From the NCBI RefSeq assembly GCF_023703085.1, contig NZ_JAMQJY010000001.1, positions 620,001 to 684,000 on the forward strand: 64,000 nt of DNA, in the 5' to 3' direction. This document shows, in pieces, positions 17,806 to 27,859 of this stretch. Origin of the DNA: Alkalicoccobacillus plakortidis (GTDB taxonomy: Bacteria; Bacillota; Bacilli; Bacillales; Bacillaceae_D). A model generated the notes under the pieces. It saw only the letters and a program-made list of their open reading frames with translations. It had not been told where the DNA came from and did not search any database. A program made the translations under genes and the position numbers. The stretch's first letter is position 1. Every line of letters starts with the position of its first letter.

Positions 17806-18606
17806 TCACTTTACTTCTGTTTCATTATCGATCATACCATATTGAAATTCCGCAACTCTTCTTTTCCTCACTTGAAAACCAAGCTCTGAAAAACGACTAC
17901 TTTGCCAGTGATCTTTTAGAACCACTCTTCGCTTGGCAACTCGAAGTGCTTCTTGAACGATCTCTTGACTAAGTGGTTCATAGTGAGCAAAAGGTTTAAG
18001 TGCTTGAATCCCTATTGATGCATGAATCGTTACTTCAAACATCGGATCAAAGTATACCACATCAAATGAGTTGTCAGGTAAGCTCTTTAACAGGTGAAAG
18101 TGGTGTCCTGTCATCACTTCAATTGTACGCATGGCACTAAGCAGAGAAGGATGAGCATCTTGCCAGCTCCTAAGCCCAGTCTTCACAATATACGCCATTA
18201 TAGGATTAGCTTCAACTCCAGTTACCCTTCCAGATGGACCCACCGCAAGTTTAGCCATTAATGCATCTGCAGCTAATCCTAACGTACAATCCAACACACT
18301 CTCACCTGTTTTTAATGCAGCTGTTTCTATAAATGTATCATACCCGTTTTTTAAGTAAGCCTTCGCTCTCACCTGTGCTGCATTAGGATGATAAAAAAAC
18401 GGTACGTTCTGTCCTTGTCGGTATAAGCTTAATCTATTGCTCCCAACCACTAGTAAATCCGTTTCCCATTCCGCTAATAACTGTTCCACAGATCGGTCTT
18501 GTCTCTGTCTAAATGGCATTTGCAGGTCATCTGCAACTTGTTTAGCAGGTGCCTCAAGCTTATCTGCCCGTTTACGTGCTGTTGTGACATTGACGTTCAA
18601 ATGCAT
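17806..18606 (-). CDS. Class I SAM-dependent methyltransferase, RsmJ/DUF548-like
   Basis: 266 aa, single Rossmann-type methyltransferase domain. Motif I is VLDCTLGLAADALMA, the acidic end of beta-2 is VTGVEANP, and motif IV reads VVYFDPMF. The N-terminal part (FYHPNAAQVRAKAYLKNG) is typical of the family. An rRNA or other nucleic-acid substrate is suspected from the RsmJ resemblance, but it is not known. It is tightly packed between mutL and miaA (about 10 bp on each side), so it is part of that operon. Confidence 0.8.
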   Translation of the reverse strand: MHLNVNVTTARKRADKLEAPAKQVADDLQMPFRQRQDRSVEQLLAEWETDLLVVGSNRLSLYRQGQNVPFFYHPNAAQVRAKAYLKNGYDTFIETAALKTGESVLDCTLGLAADALMAKLAVGPSGRVTGVEANPIMAYIVKTGLRSWQDAHPSLLSAMRTIEVMTGHHFHLLKSLPDNSFDVVYFDPMFEVTIHASIGIQALKPFAHYEPLSQEIVQEALRVAKRRVVLKDHWQSSRFSELGFQVRKRRVAEFQYGMIDNETEVK

Positions 18607-18615
18607 TCCTTCCTT

Positions 18616-20454
18616 CTACATGACCCGCTTAAACATTTTCTCCATCTCATAGGTCGTGAATTGAATAATAACCGGGCGTCCATGCGGGCAAGTAAATGGG
18701 TCCTCACAGGAACGTAGTGTTTGTAGCAGTGCTGCAATTTCATCATCTCGTAAATGCCGATTAGCTTTTATGGCTGCCTTACAAGCCATAAGAATGGCCG
18801 CATCTTCACGCAGCTTTCCAATATCAATCCGAGCATTTTCTAGAAGTTGATCAAGTAGCTCACGAATGGTTTCCTCCACTAATCCATCAGGAAACCAGAC
18901 GGGATGTGAGCGGACTCGATAGGTTTGTTGGCCAAACGAATCAAGAAATACTCCCACTGCTTCAAGTTTATCAAGGTTTGAATCGATTAAAGCAGCTTCT
19001 TGAGCTGTACATTCAATAGTAAAAGGCGTTAACAGCTCTTGAACATGAGGAGTCTGTTCTGCCACTTTCACACGGAAAAATTCATAATTTATTCGTTCTT
19101 GTGCTGCGTGTTGATCTATTAAATATAATCCGAGTTCATTTTGAGCAATGATATAGGTCCCGTGCATTTGTCCGATTGGATAAAGTGGTGGAATCCGTGA
19201 CTCCGGTTCTGTAAACTTCGGCTCCGGTTCTTCCACAGTTGGTTCGGCAGAAATGACTGGTTCAGTTGATTCCTTTTTAGGAACAGATTCAACCTGCTCA
19301 TTATACGAAATGGTCTCACGCACCTGTAAAGTCGGTTCCTCAGTGGTGGTACTTGTTTGCGACTGCGTACGTTTTTCTTCCCGTTCTTCCTGAAAAGAAA
19401 AAGGAATCTGTGTTGATTGCACCGTTTGAGTTGGTTGCTTTGGCTGCTGTTGTTCCGGAATTAACTGAGTTTGTTGAAACGCTTTTTTAATTGCTGATGT
19501 GAGTAAGGCGCCTAGTTCTGCTTCCTTGCTTAACCGTACTTCCATTTTTGCTGGATGAACGTTCACATCTACTAAAGTTGGATTCATCTCGATTTGAACA
19601 ACTGCAACAGGATAACGTCCAATGGGTAATAAGGTATGATACCCTTGCAAAATCGCTCCTGCTAATGCGTAATTTCGAATGTATCGCCCATTAATATAGA
19701 CAGAAAGATATTGCCTTGACGAGCGATTGACCTCTGGACGGCAAACATAACCCGTAACCTGATAATCTAATGAAGACTCTTGGAACGTAACTAGTTTTGT
19801 TGCAACAGAACGTCCATAGATTTGAGCCATTACTTGGCGGATATCACCATTACCTGATGTTTTTAATACTTGCTTCTCATTATGCACGTATTCAAAAGCT
19901 ACTGTAGGATTGGACATCGCCAGTCGATTCATAACATCACTAACATGCCCAGCTTCAGTGTGAGATGTCTTTAAATATTTTAATCTCGCTTGTGTGTTAT
20001 AAAAAAGATTGGAAATAACAAGCTCCGTTCCTTTTCGTGAAGGGGCAGCCGTGCGTTTTTTCAGGTGACCACCTTCAAGCTGAAGTTCAACTCCTTCACC
20101 CTCTCCCGTGCTTGTCCTGACCAAAACATGAGAGACAGAAGCTATACTCGGTAATGCCTCACCTCTAAAACCTAATGTATGAATATTAAATAGATCTCGA
20201 TCGGTTTGAATCTTACTTGTTGCGTGTCGTAAAAACGCTGTTTCTACATCTTCAGATTCTATACCACTACCATTATCTACGACTCGTATAGACTGAAGTC
20301 CAGCCTCTGCAAGTTCTACTAAAATAGTTGTACTGCCAGCATCCAACGCGTTCTCAACTAACTCCTTAACAATAGCTGCTGGACGCTCCACCACTTCACC
20401 AGCGGCAATTTTGTTGGAAAGTGCATCATCTAGCTGCCGAATCGCTGCCATCAT
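18616..20454 (-). CDS. mutL: DNA mismatch repair protein MutL
   Basis: 612 aa. The N-terminal GHKL ATPase has KIAAGEVVERPAAIVKELVENALDAG, shown here by NALDAG, plus DNGSGI and GFRGEAL. A variable linker rich in Gln, Glu and Pro spans residues 340-430. The C-terminal endonuclease domain keeps the metal motif DQHAAQERINYE plus CKAAIKANR and CPHGRP, so this is the nicking type of MutL found in bacteria without MutH. It follows mutS on the same strand with a 21-bp gap. Confidence 0.97.
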   Translation of the reverse strand: MMAAIRQLDDALSNKIAAGEVVERPAAIVKELVENALDAGSTTILVELAEAGLQSIRVVDNGSGIESEDVETAFLRHATSKIQTDRDLFNIHTLGFRGEALPSIASVSHVLVRTSTGEGEGVELQLEGGHLKKRTAAPSRKGTELVISNLFYNTQARLKYLKTSHTEAGHVSDVMNRLAMSNPTVAFEYVHNEKQVLKTSGNGDIRQVMAQIYGRSVATKLVTFQESSLDYQVTGYVCRPEVNRSSRQYLSVYINGRYIRNYALAGAILQGYHTLLPIGRYPVAVVQIEMNPTLVDVNVHPAKMEVRLSKEAELGALLTSAIKKAFQQTQLIPEQQQPKQPTQTVQSTQIPFSFQEEREEKRTQSQTSTTTEEPTLQVRETISYNEQVESVPKKESTEPVISAEPTVEEPEPKFTEPESRIPPLYPIGQMHGTYIIAQNELGLYLIDQHAAQERINYEFFRVKVAEQTPHVQELLTPFTIECTAQEAALIDSNLDKLEAVGVFLDSFGQQTYRVRSHPVWFPDGLVEETIRELLDQLLENARIDIGKLREDAAILMACKAAIKANRHLRDDEIAALLQTLRSCEDPFTCPHGRPVIIQFTTYEMEKMFKRVM

Positions 20455-20475
20455 CCACCCTCTCCTTTCTGTTTC

Positions 20476-23088
20476 TTAATCCTTTAATTGTTGCTGCCAT
20501 TTATTAATAAGCTGCAGTGCCTCAAAAGGAGTCACATGCATAAGCTCTGCTGAGCCAATCGCATCCAATACGTTTTTTTCTTTTTTTGAAGGAGCTTTTT
20601 TTGTTTTGCGAGAATTCTCATCCACTGCAAAAAGCGACAATTGTAGATCTGCCTCTGCTCGTTCATTGGCTGAATTAACATCAGGTTTTTCTACGGTTAC
20701 AGCCATTTCACGACTTGCACCTTCAAGTTCTGCTAATAAGATCTCTGCTCTTTCAGTCACCATATTAGGAAGGCCAGCTAACTCTGCAACATAGATTCCA
20801 TAGCTTCGATCTGCCGGTCCATCAATAACCTTGTGTAAAAAGACAACATGACCGTCTTTCTCTGCTGCTGACACATGAATATTCTTTAGCTGGGTAAGAC
20901 TTTGCTCCATTTTTGTTAATTCATGATAGTGCGTAGAGAACATCGTTTTTGCTTGAATGCGTTCATGAATAAATTCCATGATCGATTGAGCAAGAGCCAT
21001 TCCATCATATGTTGATGTTCCACGTCCAATCTCATCAAGTAAAAGTAAGCTATCTTGCGTTGCTTTTGTCAGCGCATGTTTGGTTTCTAGCATCTCTACC
21101 ATAAATGTACTCTGACCACTTGCCAGATCATCAGCAGCACCAATTCGAGTAAAAATTTGATCAAAAACTGGTAGCTCCGCTTCATCAGCTGGGACATAAC
21201 ATCCAATTTGCGCCATAACGGCCGTCAGAGCTAGCTGTCTCATATACGTACTTTTACCACCCATGTTTGGTCCAGTTAATAGCAGCATACCGCGACTGTC
21301 TCCCATTGACACATCATTTGGCACATATTGTCCACGAGGAATCACTGTCTCAACAACGGGATGACGATTGTTCTGAATTTGAATCTGTCGTTTATCAGAA
21401 AAGGTTGGCTTTACATATCTTCGTTGTTCGCTCACTGATGCAAAGCTTGCATAAACATCTAGCTCACTCATCTGACTAGCCAATTGTTGAAGCTCAGGCA
21501 CATATTGTTTAACCTGATCTCTAATTTGAACAAACAATTCATATTCTAGCTTTTCAGTTTGGTCGTTTGCTTCAAGAATAAGAGCTTCCTTCTCTTTTAA
21601 TTCAGGGGTAACAAAACGCTCGGCATTCGTTAGTGTTTGTTTTCTTTCATAACGCCCCTCTGGAACAGATGCTGCATTGGCACGTGTAATTTCAATATAA
21701 TAACCAAACACTCTGTTGTAGCCAACTTTTAATGTGCGAATGCCAGTGACTTGCCGTTCCTTTGCTTCAAGTTCTGCAATCCACTGCTTACCATTTTTAC
21801 TAGCATCCCGATATGTATCCAAATCCGAATGATAACCTGATTGAATAATACCGCCTTCCTTCAAAGAGATAGGAGCATCCTCAATCAAACTGGTTTCTAA
21901 TAGGTCAGATATCTGTTTATATGTATCTGAATCTTTAAACCATCCTTTAGCAAAGTCTGCTTGCATCGTAGAAAGCAGTTGTACAATAGCAGGGACTCGT
22001 TGAAGCGACTTCTTTAGCTGAACGAGTTCTCTTGGTGATACACTTCCATAGGCGACTCGAGCTGCTAACCTCTCCAAATCGTATACGGCTTTTAGCTCAT
22101 CCCGTAATTCTTCTCGTTCAAAAAACTGCGTTAAGAAGGTATGAACAGCCTGTTGACGCGCGATAATCTTATCTTTTATTACAAGAGGTCGCTCAATCCA
22201 TTGCCTCAGCATTCTTCCACCCATAGCTGTAACCGTTTGGTCTACGATTGACAGGAGTGAACCTTGTTTCCTTTTTTCTCTTAACGTTTCCGTTAACTCT
22301 AGGTTTCGTTTTGTATGCTGATCCATTTTAAGGTAAGAAGTGGAAGCATAATAAGTAGCCGGCTGAAGATGGGCTAAAGATCTTTTTTGAGTGCGAACAA
22401 GATATCGTAACAACCGAGCATATGTAGCTTCAAGCTTTTCCTGCTGCAGGTTCTGATAAACAGACGCATACTCCTTTTGGTCATCTAATTCATCTTCAAA
22501 GGAGATCGTTAGCTGTTTTTCTTGTTCCAAACGATTAAGCAATTCAGAATCACTAGTACTTGCGATGATCACTTCCTTAGACTTAGCAGTAAGGACTTCC
22601 TGAATAGCGTCTTCCAATTCATCGCCAGTAATTGTTACTCTACCTTCACCTGTTGAAAGGTCCGCAAACGCCACCCCATATGAGCCATCCTCACACACAT
22701 GAATCGTTGACAAATAATTGTTTTCTTTCTCCTGAATAAAATGATCACTCATCATTGTTCCAGGGGTTAACAGTTTCACAACTTCGCGCTTTACAACACC
22801 CTTAGCCGTTTCCGGATCTTCTACTTGTTCACAAATTGCTACTTTATAGCCTTTTTCAATTAAGCGAGTCATATAGTTCTCAGCTGAATGATGTGGAACA
22901 CCACACATAGGGATACGTGTTTCACCTTGTCCACGTCCGGTTAACGTTATCTCCAGTTCTCTAGAAGCCTTAACGGCGTCATCATTAAACAGCTCATAAA
23001 AATCACCTAATCGAAAAAATAAAAAAGCATCCTCATACTGTGCTTTTATCTCTAAATATTGCTTCATCATTGGGGTTACTTGTGCCAT
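20476..23088 (-). CDS. mutS: DNA mismatch recognition protein MutS
   Basis: 870 aa. The mismatch-contacting motif FFRLGDFYELF lies near residue 30. The ATPase has Walker A GPNMGGKSTYM and LLLDEIGRGTSTYDGMA, followed by STHYHEL. The C-terminal tail includes a beta-clamp-like segment (DLQLSLF). ATG 23088 (MAQVTPMMKQYL) follows TTGGAGG and is preferred to an upstream in-frame ATG. It heads the mutS-mutL-methyltransferase-miaA-hfq run. Confidence 0.97.
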   Translation of the reverse strand: MAQVTPMMKQYLEIKAQYEDAFLFFRLGDFYELFNDDAVKASRELEITLTGRGQGETRIPMCGVPHHSAENYMTRLIEKGYKVAICEQVEDPETAKGVVKREVVKLLTPGTMMSDHFIQEKENNYLSTIHVCEDGSYGVAFADLSTGEGRVTITGDELEDAIQEVLTAKSKEVIIASTSDSELLNRLEQEKQLTISFEDELDDQKEYASVYQNLQQEKLEATYARLLRYLVRTQKRSLAHLQPATYYASTSYLKMDQHTKRNLELTETLREKRKQGSLLSIVDQTVTAMGGRMLRQWIERPLVIKDKIIARQQAVHTFLTQFFEREELRDELKAVYDLERLAARVAYGSVSPRELVQLKKSLQRVPAIVQLLSTMQADFAKGWFKDSDTYKQISDLLETSLIEDAPISLKEGGIIQSGYHSDLDTYRDASKNGKQWIAELEAKERQVTGIRTLKVGYNRVFGYYIEITRANAASVPEGRYERKQTLTNAERFVTPELKEKEALILEANDQTEKLEYELFVQIRDQVKQYVPELQQLASQMSELDVYASFASVSEQRRYVKPTFSDKRQIQIQNNRHPVVETVIPRGQYVPNDVSMGDSRGMLLLTGPNMGGKSTYMRQLALTAVMAQIGCYVPADEAELPVFDQIFTRIGAADDLASGQSTFMVEMLETKHALTKATQDSLLLLDEIGRGTSTYDGMALAQSIMEFIHERIQAKTMFSTHYHELTKMEQSLTQLKNIHVSAAEKDGHVVFLHKVIDGPADRSYGIYVAELAGLPNMVTERAEILLAELEGASREMAVTVEKPDVNSANERAEADLQLSLFAVDENSRKTKKAPSKKEKNVLDAIGSAELMHVTPFEALQLINKWQQQLKD

Positions 23089-23172
23089 ACCTGCCTCCAA
23101 CCGTTCATTCATTCTTACGTGTATTATAGCATAGAGCAAAGCTTGCCTGCACTTGGAATGCAACAACAAAAA

Positions 23173-23195
23173 AGAGCGGTGCTATGCACCACTCT
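23173..23195 (-). terminator. cotE terminator
   Basis: AGAGTGGTGC and GCACCGCTCT pair around a 3-nt loop and are followed by TTTTTTG on the minus strand. Confidence 0.9.
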
Positions 23196-23202
23196 ATCTC
23201 GC

Positions 23203-23769
23203 TTACTTATCCAATTCTTCGTGCATAAAGTGCGGGTCAAGATTTTCGAGCTCTTCATCCGTCACCTGGTCTACATAATCAGAAATTGGATAATCTTCAA
23301 CGATGCCTTGAGGATTAACGGCAACCGCTACCTTGGTTTCACCAATACACTCCACAATGAATTCTCTTTCTACTTGCACATCAACGGTTGTTCCATTATC
23401 CGACACAGTTGCCTCAAGTGTATTCGGTTGTTGAATGGCACGAGCAACAACATCAAGATCTTCCGTTAACACATTCTCATCTTTCATCGACAGTGGCACA
23501 ATATCCGTATACGTGACTGTTTGCGTGGCAACATCTGTTTTTGTGTTATTCGTATACGAGAACCAGACGTTAATATCATATGATCCTTGAACCTCTACCG
23601 TATCTCCGCGCTTTTCGGCATCATAACTGTGATTTATTATCCAGCATCCTAAGATACTGGTTGGTCTGTGAGTTGGTGTAATATGGTGTGTCGCTTCTGA
23701 AAATTTCCGTCCCTTGCCGCAAACCGCCTTTGTAATAATCTCTCGGTAACTAATTTCATTTTCAGCCAT
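23203..23769 (-). CDS. cotE: Outer spore coat morphogenetic protein CotE
   Basis: 188 aa, near the 181 aa of B. subtilis CotE. It is made in the mother cell and organises the outer coat around the forespore. The sequence starts AENEISYREIITKAVCGKGRKFS, which includes the conserved REIITKAVCGKG. It has acidic stretches and a very acidic C-terminus (DEELENLDPHFMHEELDK). Ribosome site AGGAGG precedes the ATG. As in other Bacillus genomes it sits between ymcA and mutS. Confidence 0.95.
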   Translation of the reverse strand: MAENEISYREIITKAVCGKGRKFSEATHHITPTHRPTSILGCWIINHSYDAEKRGDTVEVQGSYDINVWFSYTNNTKTDVATQTVTYTDIVPLSMKDENVLTEDLDVVARAIQQPNTLEATVSDNGTTVDVQVEREFIVECIGETKVAVAVNPQGIVEDYPISDYVDQVTDEELENLDPHFMHEELDK

Positions 23770-24352
23770 ATGCTGACCCTCCTATTCTCATATCCTTGCT
23801 GGTGAGGATGATGTGTCGGCTCCTGCCTACCGTTCCGCCCAATCACCCCCATCCTATGCAGGGGGTCAAACGAATGTGAATGAAGACTAAATAGGTAGGG
23901 CAAACCGTTTCTATACAAGATATGAGCGAAGAAAAAGAATAGTACAGGAATCTTTGTGTTGAAAATAATGCTCGAAACGTTACATGGACTAATGTGCACC
24001 ATTTGTGTCTAGGTTTGTTCATTTAAGTAGCAAGTGGGTTTGGTGGAGTATCTCCGCTAGCGGGATGTTGGAGCGTCTTAAATTTCGTACTGTTCACATT
24101 TACTTGGTTACATAATTTTAATTTACTGCTTCATAGAAAAGAGATTTTTAAAAAATATTATATACCCTTCAAAACACCGAGATTACAGAATAAGAATAAC
24201 TGTCAAAACGAAGAATTTGAATCAATTACTCAACCATATTAGAAACTGATTGAACTAGAAGAAACTCAATCCTGCGTAAAAAATCTTACAAATCAGCTTT
24301 AGACATACACAAAGACAATGGTACTAGGTCTTCTATTTTGTTGAAAATAAAA
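23770..24352. other. Gene-free gap upstream of cotE, with a palindromic element
   Basis: About 580 bp without a supported gene. At 23845-23866 ACCCCC and GGGGGT flank ATCCTATGCA. On the minus strand this contains CATAGGATG, similar to the CATA-type -10 of mother-cell sigma factors (sigma-E or sigma-K), in the right place to drive cotE. The stretch 24200-24340 has coding-like composition on the plus strand but with several stops, so at most it is a decayed gene. Nothing else stands out. Confidence 0.4.
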
Positions 24353-24394
24353 AACCAAACCATTATGTGAGTTAAACATCATAATGGTTTGGTT
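24353..24394 (-). terminator. Long-stem terminator of ymcA
   Basis: AACCAAACCATTATG pairs over about 15 bp with CATAATGGTTTGGTT on the minus strand and is followed by TTTTATTTTC. The stem is long and its loop resembles that of the ymxH terminator at 55280. Confidence 0.9.
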
Positions 24395-24431
24395 ATGTAA
24401 TAGTTGATATAATTCTGTCCCGTGCTCTCTG

Positions 24432-24842
24432 TTAAAATGGGCTTTTTACTGTGCGACCTTTTAATAGGTCACCATCCGTTGAGATAATGATTTCATCTGT
24501 AACCGTTTTTGAGATCGTGTTTGAGATCATTTGTAGTAAGTAATTGACTTCAACTTGACTACGTTTAAACTCTTGCACTAATGGGATTTCATCAATTTCT
24601 TCATGTAAGGCATCAATTCGGGCATCTACTGCCTTTAGAGCTTCCGTTTTTCCATAATGCTTTAAATTCACGGCTTCTTTTTGCTCTTTTTTAATTTGAG
24701 CAATGAGCTCTTGAATACGGAGATGGTCGTTCACTTGTTTTTCTGCACGCTTATAAAAGTCTACTTCTTCTGTTTCTGCCACCATTTTTGCAAGTTCTCT
24801 TGCCTTTTGGCGAACATCATCCTTTGTATATAGCTTGTTCAT
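24432..24842 (-). CDS. ymcA: RicA (YmcA), regulatory iron-sulfur complex / biofilm protein
   Basis: 136 aa, alpha-helical YmcA/YlbF-family protein. In B. subtilis it forms a complex with YlbF and YaaT that promotes Spo0A phosphorelay flux and guides RNase Y in mRNA processing. Long heptad-like helices are visible (RAEKQVNDHLRIQELIAQIKKEQKEAVNLK). It directly follows miaB (6-bp gap), its standard neighbour, so the two are co-transcribed. Confidence 0.92.
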   Translation of the reverse strand: MNKLYTKDDVRQKARELAKMVAETEEVDFYKRAEKQVNDHLRIQELIAQIKKEQKEAVNLKHYGKTEALKAVDARIDALHEEIDEIPLVQEFKRSQVEVNYLLQMISNTISKTVTDEIIISTDGDLLKGRTVKSPF

Positions 24843-24848
24843 CTGTAT

Positions 24849-26453
24849 TTAAACCTCCACCGTTTCTGTGATTTCACCGTTTAAAGACCACGTTTTTGCT
24901 TCCGTAATTTTCACATGCACAATGGTACCAATAATCGATTCTGGACCACGGAAGTTTACCATACGATTTGTGCGTGTACGTCCTGCCAAAACATTAGGAT
25001 CTTTTTTACTTTGACCTTGAACAAGTACTTCTACAATTTTGTCTTGGTACTCTAGGTTTTTCTTGGCTGATGTTTCATTCACCAATGCATTTAACCTGGC
25101 TAGGCGTTCTTTTTTCACTTCCATCGGCACATTATCTTCCATTTTTGCCGTTGGTGTGCCTTCTCGTGGTGAGTAGATATACGTATACGCACTATCAAAT
25201 TCGACTTCTCTCATAAGCGACATTGTTTCTTCAAATTGTTCGTCCGTTTCATTTGGGAAACCGACAATAATATCTGTTGTAAAAGAAGCATTTGGTATGG
25301 CTTGTTTAATTTTTCCTGCCAATTCCAAATAACTTTCGCGTGTATATTTACGTGACATTAGTTTTAAAATTTGTGAGCTACCGTGTTGAACAGGTAAATG
25401 AATATGTTCGACAAGGTTACCACCTTGAGCTAACACTTCAATTAATCGGTCATCAAAGTCACGTGGATGGCTTGTCGTAAATCGAACACGAGGGATATCA
25501 ATTTTATGGATTGCATCCATTAGTTCACCAAGTCCATAACCATTATTTAAGTCTTTTCCGTAAGCATTAACGTTCTGACCAAGTAGAGTGACTTCTTTGT
25601 ATCCCTGTCTTGCGAGATCTCGTACCTCAGCAATAATATCCTCAGGAAGTCGACTACGTTCTTTGCCGCGCGTATATGGCACAATACAGTAGGTACAGAA
25701 CTTATCACAGCCATACATAATGTTTACCCATGCTTGCGTTTTCCCCTCACGCTTACGAGGCATGTTCTCTACGATATCGCCTTCTTTTGACCAAACTTCT
25801 ACAACCATCTCTTTTCCAAATACTGCGTCACGAAGCAAATGTGGTAAGCGATGGATGTTGTGTGTGCCGAATACAAGGTCAATATGTTGGTGTTTCTGGA
25901 GGATCCGATTGACGACGCTTTCCTCCTGCGACATACAGCCACATACTCCAATGATCAGTTCTGGTTTTTCAAGTTTAAGAGGTTTTAAGTGACCAATCTC
26001 ACCAAATACTTTATTTTCAGCGTTTTCACGAATCGCACAGGTGTTGAGTAAAATGACATCTGCTTCCTCTGTGACATCTGTTGATTCAAATCCCATTTCT
26101 GTTAGGAGTCCTGCCATATTCTCAGAATCATGTGTGTTCATTTGGCAGCCATAGGTGCGAATCAAATATTTTTTACCAGCACCAAGTTGACTTAATTCAG
26201 GAGGGATTACGTGTTCAGGTCGAATCACTTGCGTTGTTTCCTTACCTCGACGTTTTCCTTGCTTATAGTCTGGTTGCTCGTGAATGGTAATATCTCGTCC
26301 ATTAATTCGCATAACCTTTTTGTTTTCATCTTCTGAGATGATCTTTGCCTTTGAAAAATCAAAGTATTGACTATAGTCCTTTTTTTGAGTTTGTTGTTTG
26401 TTTTTATTTATATGAGTATTACCTGATTGACCTAATCGTTGTTCTTCGTTCAT
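24849..26453 (-). CDS. miaB: tRNA-2-methylthio-N6-dimethylallyladenosine synthase
   Basis: 534 aa. This radical SAM enzyme adds the methylthio group to i6A37, the product of MiaA. The N-terminal cluster domain shows [11 protein letters not shown] with two further Cys ([20 protein letters not shown]). The radical SAM motif is CDKFCTYC. The C-terminal TRAM domain starts around KIVEVLVQG. Start ATG 26453 (MNEEQRLGQ) is preceded by AAGGAG, and an in-frame upstream start is rejected. The charged N-terminal extension of about 65 residues is typical of Bacillus MiaB. Confidence 0.96.
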   Translation of the reverse strand: MNEEQRLGQSGNTHINKNKQQTQKKDYSQYFDFSKAKIISEDENKKVMRINGRDITIHEQPDYKQGKRRGKETTQVIRPEHVIPPELSQLGAGKKYLIRTYGCQMNTHDSENMAGLLTEMGFESTDVTEEADVILLNTCAIRENAENKVFGEIGHLKPLKLEKPELIIGVCGCMSQEESVVNRILQKHQHIDLVFGTHNIHRLPHLLRDAVFGKEMVVEVWSKEGDIVENMPRKREGKTQAWVNIMYGCDKFCTYCIVPYTRGKERSRLPEDIIAEVRDLARQGYKEVTLLGQNVNAYGKDLNNGYGLGELMDAIHKIDIPRVRFTTSHPRDFDDRLIEVLAQGGNLVEHIHLPVQHGSSQILKLMSRKYTRESYLELAGKIKQAIPNASFTTDIIVGFPNETDEQFEETMSLMREVEFDSAYTYIYSPREGTPTAKMEDNVPMEVKKERLARLNALVNETSAKKNLEYQDKIVEVLVQGQSKKDPNVLAGRTRTNRMVNFRGPESIIGTIVHVKITEAKTWSLNGEITETVEV

Positions 26454-26557
26454 TATGAGATTAACTCCTTCCAAAACATACCGTTCTTCTAATCGTATAT
26501 TATACGTGCGAATGACCATAAACACAATGCATGTGCAGCTAGTAAAACAAAGAAAAG

Positions 26558-26597
26558 AAGCGTTTATCTGCCGAATGAATCAACAGATAAACGCTTT
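26558..26597 (-). terminator. spoVS terminator
   Basis: AAGCGTTTATCTG and CAGATAAACGCTT form a 13-bp perfect stem between spoVS and miaB, followed by a T-rich tail. Confidence 0.88.
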
Positions 26598-26613
26598 TTT
26601 TCGAGACAGAGAG

Positions 26614-26874
26614 TTAACGAGGTTCAATAATTAGTTTAATGGCGGTGCGCTCTTCCCCATCAATCTCAATATCAGTAAAAGCAGGAATACAAACTAGATC
26701 AATTCCGCTTGGTGCCACAAATCCTCTGGCAATTGCAACTGCTTTAACTGATTGATTCAGCGCCCCTGCTCCAATCGCCTGTATCTCCGCTGAACCGTGT
26801 TCTCGAATGACTCCAGCTAAAGCGCCAGCTACAGAATTTGGTGTAGATTTTGCTGAGACTTTTAAGACATCCAT
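26614..26874 (-). CDS. spoVS: Stage V sporulation protein S
   Basis: 86 aa, exactly the family length, an Alba-like small protein. It starts MDVLKVSAKSTPNSVAGAL and contains GAGALNQSVKAVAIARGFVAP, all typical. ATG 26874 follows AGAGGAGGT. In B. subtilis it affects the switch from asymmetric division to coat and cortex assembly. It lies between ymdB and miaB, its usual place. Confidence 0.97.
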   Translation of the reverse strand: MDVLKVSAKSTPNSVAGALAGVIREHGSAEIQAIGAGALNQSVKAVAIARGFVAPSGIDLVCIPAFTDIEIDGEERTAIKLIIEPR

Positions 26875-27005
26875 TTTAGAACCTCCTCTGTACATGAGTC
26901 ATTGGTTTCTTGCCGTAGATAAACAGGTGGTTAGAAGTAGGATTTGATCTCCAAGTTGGAGAAACGTACTTCATACTTATTAATAAAACGGATAAATATT
27001 CCTAT

Positions 27006-27803
27006 CTAAAGCTCTAGATACGGATGATCCTCATTAATAAGCAAACGTTTAATAGACGTTGCCTGACCTGTTTTAGGATTCACATCTATAACGACACCAC
27101 TCAACTGTTCCCTGCCTGAAGCAACTTCAAACCTTGCAGGAAGATTTGTTAAAAATCTATGAATTACAGGTTCACGTTCTACACCAAGTATTCCATCATA
27201 AGGTCCTGTCATGCCAACATCCGTAATATAAGCCGTCCCCTTTGGTAGAACGCGCTCATCTGCCGTTTGAATGTGAGTGTGAGTACCAACCATAGCCGTT
27301 ACTCGACCATCCAAATACCAACCCATTGCGACCTTCTCACTTGTAGCTTCTGCATGAAAATCAACAAAAATATAAGGAGTACGTTTTTCAGCTTCTGCAA
27401 TCAATTCATCTGCTTTTTTAAACGGACAATCATTGGCCGGTAAAAACGTACGCCCCATTAGATTGATGACAGCCACTTCTATTTGATTAATCTGTACAAA
27501 AACCATACCTTTACCAGGCGTACCTTCTGGATAATTGGCCGGACGAACCATCCATTTAGCTGAATCAATAAATTCAAATACATCCCGATTCGCCCATGCA
27601 TGATTTCCTAACGTAATGGCCTGTGCTCCTGAATCTAAAAAGCTCTTATAAATTTTCTCTGTAATGCCTTTTCCCGCTGCTGCATTTTCTCCATTAATAA
27701 CCGTTAGAGTTGGTTTATACTGTTTTTTTAATCGTTTAACATATTCTTGAACCATTGAGCGACCCGGAGAACCTACAACATCTCCAATAAATAAAATCTT
27801 CAT
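27006..27803 (-). CDS. ymdB: YmdB metallophosphoesterase
   Basis: 265 aa calcineurin-like phosphodiesterase. Metal-ligand motifs are FIGDVVGSPGR, NGENAAAGKG, LGNHAW and GTHTHIQTAD. In B. subtilis it hydrolyses 2',3'-cAMP in vitro and controls the switch between motility and biofilm. ATG 27803 (MKILFIGD) follows AAGAGG. It lies 57 bp downstream of rny on the same strand, the conserved rny-ymdB pair. Confidence 0.95.
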   Translation of the reverse strand: MKILFIGDVVGSPGRSMVQEYVKRLKKQYKPTLTVINGENAAAGKGITEKIYKSFLDSGAQAITLGNHAWANRDVFEFIDSAKWMVRPANYPEGTPGKGMVFVQINQIEVAVINLMGRTFLPANDCPFKKADELIAEAEKRTPYIFVDFHAEATSEKVAMGWYLDGRVTAMVGTHTHIQTADERVLPKGTAYITDVGMTGPYDGILGVEREPVIHRFLTNLPARFEVASGREQLSGVVIDVNPKTGQATSIKRLLINEDHPYLEL

Positions 27804-27859
27804 AACAACGTAACCTCTTTCTTTCATCATAGAAACAAAATAAAGCGGCATTAGCCGCT

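Noticed and set aside
23649..24002. 117-codon minus-strand frame overlapping the cotE start
   Set aside because: It overlaps well-supported cotE coding sequence and its promoter region and has no family resemblance or ribosome site.
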